A stretch of DNA of 64,000 bases from Mesocentrotus franciscanus. Its lineage: Eukaryota > Echinodermata > Echinoidea > Camarodonta > Strongylocentrotidae. Of the stretch, positions 58,130 to 64,000 are shown piece after piece. The position numbers were made by a program, and so were the translations under genes. The notes beneath the pieces were generated by a model, which searched no databases, had not been told where the DNA came from, and worked only from the letters and a program-made list of their open reading frames with translations. The stretch lies in the NCBI GenBank assembly GCA_037976565.1, contig CP137674.1:2013690-2077689 (forward strand). The letters are read 5' to 3'. The number at the start of each line of letters is the position of its first letter. The first letter of the stretch is position 1.

Positions 58130-58509
58130 GTAACACCAAACCTTACTCTACTTCACCATTTTCATTTCTGACTTACATTTCATGCATTAAAAAACATAGT
58201 ATTATGGAATGGCTTAATATTGGGCTAAAATACATTTGAATAAGAAATAGCTGACACCCAACAAACCCTATAGTGCTACAAAGAAGGCAATTGCCAGAAA
58301 AAAACGAGAGAAAAAATCTTAATAATAATTATTTTGTGATTATATCATAAAATGTGCAGTCCACCTGAATTTGGGTCAAGTCAAAGTAAAATGCGGAAAA
58401 TGGATTTTCGTCCTCAACATTGAATTTTCATTTTGATTAGAGGTTGGGTTGTCTTTTGCATGACTTTAAGGTTTCCATTCATTACGTAATCTTATTCTTT
58501 GTACGAATG

Positions 58510-58770
58510 GGGCGTCAGAGTCAGAGGTGGCGCTCGGGGTAGGGGTGAACTTTTTCAAGTACACCAAAAAATATGTCCCGTTTTATTACTTGTAAATGTC
58601 CTTATTCATATATGAAAACTGCCCCTTTCTTCTATTGAGTACACCTTCCCTTCTTCTAAGTGCAAGTGTCCCTTTTTAACCTCTGATAGGCCTAAGTGCC
58701 CCTATACAATGCTAACAAATGCCCCTTTTAGTTGACAATTGCCCTTTCCCTTCCGATAAGGCCTAAACAA
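58510..58770. repeat. AAGTGCCCCTTTTC tandem repeat, copy 2
   Basis: Begins CAGAGGTGGCGCTCGGGG, like the start of copy 1 at 43541 (CAGAGGCGGCGCTCCGG), then diverged units around AAGTGCCCC/AAATGCCCCTTTT. A third, shorter and more diverged copy is at 60365-60560. Confidence 0.68.
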
Positions 58771-59235
58771 AAAGATGTTGTATTGCCCTTTAGGTGCCAA
58801 AACATGGATCGGTCGGTCGGTCGGAATTTTTTTTTTATAATCTTTTCTTCTCCCTCTTTGGGCTGATATTCTCAGTTTTGAATGCTTTAAAGCCTCTCTG
58901 CACTAGTTTGACCAGGAGGGATTAGACCACCCTGTTGGTCACTGACAGGTGGTTATCTCATCAACTCAGCTCTCAATTAACATAGGAAAAAGAGGATCAT
59001 TGGGGACCAACGGGCACCGCTTAGGCATTGTTTTCTATATAGAGAGAGCAAGTAGCTGCAAGTAATGCAGAGGGGCTTTTAATACATATGTGTTTTTTTA
59101 TTGATTAAACATTTTTTTCTCTTGAAAACGGTAAAAAATAAATTAATTAAAAAGCCCACCGTAGATTTCAAGATTTTGGTTCGGTCGCAAAGGGCAATAC
59201 AACATCTTTCTTTTTTTTTTACGCCTAAGCGAGTT
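58770..59235. mobile_element. Inverted-repeat element around a diverged centre
   Basis: AAAGATGTTGTATTGCCCTT at 58781-58800 pairs with AAGGGCAATACAACATCTTT at 59189-59208, about 390 bases apart, with further pairing at the outer GCCTAA. A GGTC/TCGG run lies at 58807-58820. Confidence 0.62.
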
Positions 59236-59310
59236 TTTTTCTTCAAATCGCCAAAGTGCCAATTTTCCCTATATCTCCCATTTTCACAAAATGTGCACTT
59301 GTACAGTATA

Positions 59311-59473
59311 GTATTAATGACTGCTTTGAGAGAAATAGTTGTTTTTATACGCTCAAGGGAAGGTTACAATTGTGCTATTGCCCGAGGCGTGCCGAGGGCA
59401 ATAGCCCAATTGTAACCTTCCCGAGAGCGTATAAAAACAACTATTTCTCGAATATTAAAGCAGTCATTAATAC
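59311..59473. mobile_element. Near-perfect 163-bp palindrome
   Basis: GTATTAATGACTGCTTT on the left pairs with AAAGCAGTCATTAATAC on the right, and pairing continues inward through AGAAATAGTTGTTTTTATAC, GGGAAGGTTACAATTG and CTATTGCCC to a loop of about 12 bases at 59392. A fold-back MITE or hairpin-forming element in intron 5 of the MAM gene. Confidence 0.82.
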
Positions 59474-59479
59474 TTTTAT

Positions 59480-61078
59480 ATGCCGAAAAATAGTCAACTT
59501 ACCAATCAACTGGTAGAACAGGAAGAGCAGAAATACATACTACTAGGGCCTAGACCCTTCTATAGAATCTAGTTAGTGTTAGATCTAATAATATATTCAA
59601 ATCTGTTGTTGAGAGAAACTGGAAAACCCATCCACTCAAGTTTTCACCCTATCAGAGACTACCCAACTTGACGAAGGGCAAATAAGCTACAAGCTTTACG
59701 TCTCTACATCCAAGTAAAGTAGTCTAGACTACGTCTACCGCGGTGCGGTAATGTTTAATACTCACTCAGTACAATGACAGTAGATCTCTAGACCCCTCAC
59801 AACAATTAATGTGTGGGACTCTACTGACTGGATTTGACGGCTTAACTTTAGAATACCTTGGTGTGCTTGCTGTCAGCAGAATTAATCAAGTCTTGCATTT
59901 GATCATCATTAAGAAGTTGAAATCTTGGGAGAGTTTCTTCAGCCATTTTTGCCTTGTTTGGAATTCAGTACGATCGAGATTGCCGTACGGTCGTCTGCGC
60001 TACGATGTATTAAAAATTGATAAATTAAGCTAGCGACCGATTATTCGCACACTTATGGTGTCCGCGCTCGCTCAAACCAGTTTTTAACACGTAAACCAAT
60101 GGGTATTTCAGCAAGACTGAACCAATTCCCGGTAATTGGAATTTTGCCGGGATTTTTTAACTATTTTTTTTAACTATTACATGGCTTTGGCATTTTTCGG
60201 GAATAGTTAAAACAACGACTGCAATTTCGAACAATCAGATGGCTGGATTTCTTAAGTGAGGTATATAATCATCTCTATAATATATAGAGAGCCAAATCTT
60301 TCTTGATAAAATAGGAGAAGCTTTGTGTAATAACTGGTATCTTAGTGATTTACCACAGTGTAAGGCGGTGGGACCGGGGGCAGGTGCACAATGCCCCAAG
60401 TTTCATAAGAGCAAACATTGCCCCTTTTATAAAAAATAATCGTGCTCGTTTTCGATGCTATCAATTGCATCTGCTGTAAATAGGTCATTTTAATTACGAG
60501 AAGTGTGCCCTTTTTACAGTAAAACTTGTGCCCTTTTAAACTACCTTCTTTTCAACCAATAAAAAAAGGCACGTTCCAACCCATCCTTCAAACTCCACGC
60601 CCTATTTAGCGTCATAGAACAGTAAGGTTATCAAGGGCCCTTTGCAAGAATATAAAAGTGTAGACAATTATTCAGGAGTTTTCGGGGCAAATGCAAAGCA
60701 CTGCCAAGATCGGTGGCAATGCGAACACATGAATATTCAATATTTTGCTTGGCAATGGTTGCTTCTTTCGCTCGCAAATGAATCTTCAGACCATCACACA
60801 CAACTGCTATGATGTGGAAGTATTACCTTGAAAACGTTAAAAGCGAAACGCCGGTTAAAAGAGAAACAATAAAATGCTGAACACGATCCCTGGTAATGAA
60901 TTAATTGAAAGGATGTAGGGATATTCAAATTTCTATTTAAAAAAATGCTTAAGTTACCGATTGTACGTGTCACTATTTGTTCTTTCTTTAAAACACTGTG
61001 GCTTTTTGTTGTTGCCCCATCTTTGTATTATTTGTCATTTGTGTCAATAGGGTTTACGGTTTACCTTTGTTTCAACAG
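59480..61078. other. Intron 5 of the MAM gene, repeats only
   Basis: Contains CTAG-rich patches (59540-59790), the third diverged GTGCCC array (60365-60560) and AT-rich sequence. No gene is recognised. Confidence 0.42.
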
Positions 61079-61389
61079 GCCAATATTTGTCAGTTGATGC
61101 GTATACTCGCTATAGGTGGGGGTGGCGTCGTACATCATCGAGACAGTCAGCAGGTCAGGTTGCTCGTCTTGTGTCACCCATGTTAGCTAATGTGAATGAA
61201 GGTGAAGATCCTGCATGTCTCCTCTTCTGGTACCATATGCATGGAGGTGATGGTGTGGGTCAGATCAGAGTCTATGTCAAGAATGAATCCTCAGAGGAGT
61301 TAGGTAATCCTGAATGGTTCCTTAGTGGTGAACGAGGGCACGTTTGGCGCGCTGCTGAAATCAGGATTGAACAACTTCTTAAATTTCAG
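61079..61389 (+). CDS. MAM protein exon 6: core of MAM domain 2
   Basis: The acceptor GTTTCAACAG and donor TTTCAG|GTAAAT bound 311 bases, phase 1 to 0. It encodes GQYLSVDAYTRYRWGWRRTS, then VARLVSPML, the canonical ACLLFWYHMHGGDGVGQIRV with the conserved Cys, WFLSGERGHVWRAAEIRI and the helical end KFQ. This is the best match to the MAM consensus in the gene. Confidence 0.88.
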
Positions 61390-61602
61390 GTAAATAATAT
61401 ACAGATGATGTATGCCAATAAGGTCATTATATAAAATGGGATATTTGGTAGAGAGCAACCCATTAATTGGCTGAGAAGTTATCATGTGATACTCAACATT
61501 TTGTTATACATGTGTGTGCACAAAAGTCCAATATAACGTATATATTGTTAATGTTATACCGCGCTCGAAAATGAATTAGACATCGGATTCGCATCATTCT
61601 TC

Positions 61603-61702
61603 CACGTGCGTACCCATAGGTTGCATTCTCATAGTGGAGCACATATTAGACTACGTGCGTACCCATAGGTTGCATTCTCATAGTGGAGCACATAGTAGAC
61701 TA
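61603..61702. repeat. Tandem duplication, 49-bp unit, two copies
   Basis: ACGTGCGTACCCATAGGTTG begins both units (61603, 61652). The copies are nearly identical through GGAGCACATA and GACTAC, so the event is recent. Confidence 0.88.
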
Positions 61703-62251
61703 CAATAAAGACTACTCATCAAGAGGGAAATCGACAAGAGAATAAAACGAGGCATAAGATCGAATACCTTAATATTATGTAAACTATATTGAATACATAT
61801 CGTCGTTTAATGAAGTATATATTCGCATCCAAATTCTGTATTTCCCTCGTATAATTACTTCCACCTGTCCTTCTGCCTCGATGAAATATAACGTCACTTG
61901 GAGAAATTTTGAATGTGTCGGTTCATAAATATTTATATAATATTGAATGGTTTGATACAAAGGTATATCCCACGAGCTCATGAGCGTATTTCACGTCGGA
62001 ACGAGGAGCGAAATATTTTCAAAACAAGTGCGATATCATACAAATATGATATGAATGTTCTGGAGTTCAATATGACAAAATATACATGTATGAAGGGGCA
62101 AATTCAGAATTATCATCTGGGCCTCAGGTCGAGGTAAAATATAGTGGTACGGGAGAAATTCTGAATTGGGAGACGCTTAGGTTATACACTGAATACAGCT
62201 CAGTTGAGGGACGACCCATTGGACTTGTAGCTTAGGAGTGCCGGTTAGGAG

Positions 62252-62497
62252 CAGGGGCGGATCCAGCCGGCGGCAAAGGGGGCCCAATTCGTGAGAAAAT
62301 ATTTAGCGCCGAATCAGCCAGCCGGCGAATAAGCGGGGGGGGGGAGGGGGGTAAGGAGCACTAGATTTTTTTTGGGGGGGGGAGCTCAAGGGAGGAGGGC
62401 CAATTTTTTAAAAACCTGTTTTTAATGTAAAATTTACATTTTTTACCTGTATTGGAGTCAGGGGGAGCCGGACCGAGCCCCCGTGAATCCGCGCCTG
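62252..62497. mobile_element. hAT-like MITE with perfect 8-bp TSD
   Basis: Ends CAGGGGCGGATCCAG (left) and CAGGCGCGGATTCA (right, reverse complement), flanked by GTTAGGAG on both sides (62244-62251, 62498-62505). CAG-starting ends with an 8-bp duplication are characteristic of hAT. 246 bases, GC- and G-rich, no coding sequence. A partial inverted copy is at 38560-38680. Confidence 0.82.
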
Positions 62498-62926
62498 GTT
62501 AGGAGTGCCGGTTAGAAGTACGAGGCGGGGTAAGGGGAGGCCTCAGCCCCCTTACACTTTTGAAATAACCAATGGCATATTTGGGCAACTGTCATATCAT
62601 ATTCGAGTAACCGTCTATTTTTAACTTTTCATGTTACCTCGTATATTTTGATTACCAAATTACATTATCACTAAAACAAACTATCAGAGTCTTTGCTCGC
62701 TCGCTTCGCTCACAAATAAAGTTGATTTCGAGAAAAAGAAGTTAGTAACCTGGTTAAAGACAAAACAGATTAATGGAAATGGACAAAACGTGTCGTATAT
62801 CACTTATTGAAAATTTGTACCTGGTCGTCGATAGGCCCTAAATTAAAGGAGCCGTATATTTATGATATGTCTAATTATGGAAATCAACTCTAATGCAGTA
62901 TCCCGATTCGCTTTTTTTTTTCTTAG

Positions 62927-63011
62927 ATTATCTTCGAATTTACGGCTGGAGACTTGGAGAATATTGCTATCGATGATGTCAGCTTATCACGCTATGAATG
63001 TCCTGGAGAAC
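62927..63011 (+). CDS. MAM protein exon 7: end of MAM domain 2
   Basis: After a strong pyrimidine tract (CTTTTTTTTTTCTTAG), 85 bases read IIFEFTAGDLENIAIDDVSL and SRYECPGE, ending in phase 1 at GAAC|GTGAGT. IAIDDV closes the MAM fold. The Cys after it is usual for the last MAM disulphide. The gene continues right of the window. Confidence 0.88.
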
Positions 63012-63149
63012 GTGAGTATATTATGATACGAATATAGAGATAAATGGTAAATGTTGCTACAGGACTTTCTTTCTTATTCATCAGAAGTAATTCAACATAT
63101 ATTACTTCTATCACTTTTGTGCAAGAAGTGGGCTAAGAAAATGAACGAA

Positions 63150-64000
63150 AACCTAAGTTGTGAGAGCTGTAGGAATGCAAGAGGTGTAAGAGATTAAGAG
63201 TTGTAAGAATGCATGAGATTACGAGCTGTAGAAATGCAAGAGATCGAAGAGATTAAGAGTTGTAGGAATGCAAGAGATCGAAGAGATTAAGAGTGGTAAG
63301 AATGCAAGAGATGGAAGATATTAAGACTTGTAAGAATGCATGAGATTACGAGCTGTAGAAATGCAAGAGATGGAAGAGATTAAGAGTTGTAAGAATGCAA
63401 AAGATGGAAGATATTAAGAGTTGTAAGAATGCATGAGATTAAGAGTTGTAAGAATGCAAGAGATGGAAGAGATTAAAAGTGGTAAGAATGCAAGAGATCG
63501 AAGAGATTAAGAGTGGTATGAATGCAAGAGATGGAAGATATTAAGAGTTGTAAGAATGCATGAGATTACGAGGTGTAGAAATGCAAGAGATGGAAGAGAT
63601 TAAGAGTTGTAAGAATGCAAGAGATGGAAGAAATTAAGAGTGGTAAGAATGCATGACATGGAAGAGATTACGAGCTGTAGAAATGCAAGAGATGGAAGAG
63701 ATTAAGAGTTGTAGGAACGCAAGAGATGGAAGAGATTAACAGTGGTAAGAATGCAAGAGATGGAAGAGATTAACAGTGGTAAGAATGCAAGAGATGGAAG
63801 AGATTAAGAGTTGTAAGAATGCAAGAGATGAAAGAGATTAAGAGTGGTAAGAATGCAAGAGATGGAAGAGATTAAGAGTTGTAAGAATGCAAGAGATGGA
63901 AGAGATTAAGCGTGGTAAGAATGCAAGAGATGGTTGAGATTACGAGCTGTAGGAATGCAAGAGATGGAAGAGATTAAGCGTTGTAAGAATGCATGAGATT
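63150..64000. repeat. 34-bp minisatellite (runs off the window)
   Basis: The unit AGATTAAGAGTTGTAAGAAT + GCAAGAGATGGAAG is repeated about 25 times with variants (TTGTAAG/TGGTAAG/GCTGTAGAAAT; ATGCATGAGATTACGAG gives shorter units). It lies directly downstream of MAM exon 7 and continues beyond the right edge. Purine-rich on the plus strand. Confidence 0.92.

Larger units (their letters stand above)
46383..64000 (+). other. Gene model: MAM-domain protein (5' part)
   Basis: Seven plus-strand exons join in consistent phase to 399 residues and continue beyond the window. Order: signal peptide, MAM domain 1 (about residues 33-210), MAM domain 2 (about 215-397). Each MAM is encoded by three exons with the same phases (1 to 1, 1 to 0, 0 to 1), the last being 85 bases in both. 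MAM domains mediate adhesion and oligomerisation in the extracellular part of receptors, meprins and secreted matrix proteins. Whether this is a receptor phosphatase, a multi-MAM protein or a MAM/LDLRA protein depends on exons outside the window. About seven N-glycosylation sequons are visible. Confidence 0.85.

Noticed and set aside
63150..64000. CRISPR-like array
   Set aside because: The units are contiguous with no unique spacers and the context is an animal gene; this is a minisatellite.
1..64000. Bacterial or phage-type systems (operons, toxin-antitoxin, retrons)
   Set aside because: All convincing coding sequence is in spliced exons with GT-AG introns; no compact gene runs or ribosome binding sites exist.

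Overview
The window is animal genomic DNA: AT-rich, with long introns, GT-AG splice sites, many microsatellites and several classes of transposable element. Three multi-exon genes can be assembled with fully consistent reading phases. The repeats (CR1-like LINEs ending in TTGAA repeats, tRNA-derived SINEs, fold-back elements, and a GCCGGAGGCATTATG/CCGTCCGT repeat type) together with a C19orf44 homologue and a MAM-domain protein suggest a marine invertebrate deuterostome, most likely an echinoderm. The species call is an inference.

Region 1 (about 1-16.2 kb, minus strand): a gene for a type I membrane protein. It has a signal-peptide exon, a Pro/Thr-rich stalk, a SEA-like juxtamembrane region over two exons, a transmembrane exon and a short cytoplasmic exon. 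Six exons splice in phase into 365 residues. Its introns hold a degenerate CR1-like LINE, a PIF/Harbinger-like MITE, two palindromic MITEs sitting just upstream of splice acceptors, and hAT-like debris.

Region 2 (16.2-21.0 kb): repeat-rich intergenic DNA with a G/C-rich fold-back and a long inverted-repeat element.

Region 3 (about 21.0-37.8 kb, minus strand): a homologue of human C19orf44 (DUF4614), an uncharacterised protein. Seven exons are well supported and a small eighth, C-terminal exon is tentative. The large 6.2-kb intron (24.3-30.6 kb) carries inverted Tc1-like ends, tandem duplications and one copy of a promoter-like repeat. The other copy of that repeat lies near the presumed 5' end of the gene.

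Region 4 (37.8-46.3 kb): intergenic repeats, including a SINE, a CRE-bearing fold-back, a long CT tract, a TAG microsatellite and a TTAA-flanked fold-back.

Region 5 (46.38-64 kb, plus strand): the 5' part of a secreted or membrane MAM-domain gene. A signal-peptide exon is followed by two MAM modules, each built from three exons with the same phase pattern (1-1, 1-0, 0-1); the gene runs off the right edge. Its introns contain a 3,056-bp hAT-like element with perfect 16-bp terminal repeats and an 8-bp target duplication, internally filled with satellite-like arrays, and a 34-bp minisatellite at the window end. No operon, phage, CRISPR or prokaryotic feature is present. The three genes show no obvious functional link.
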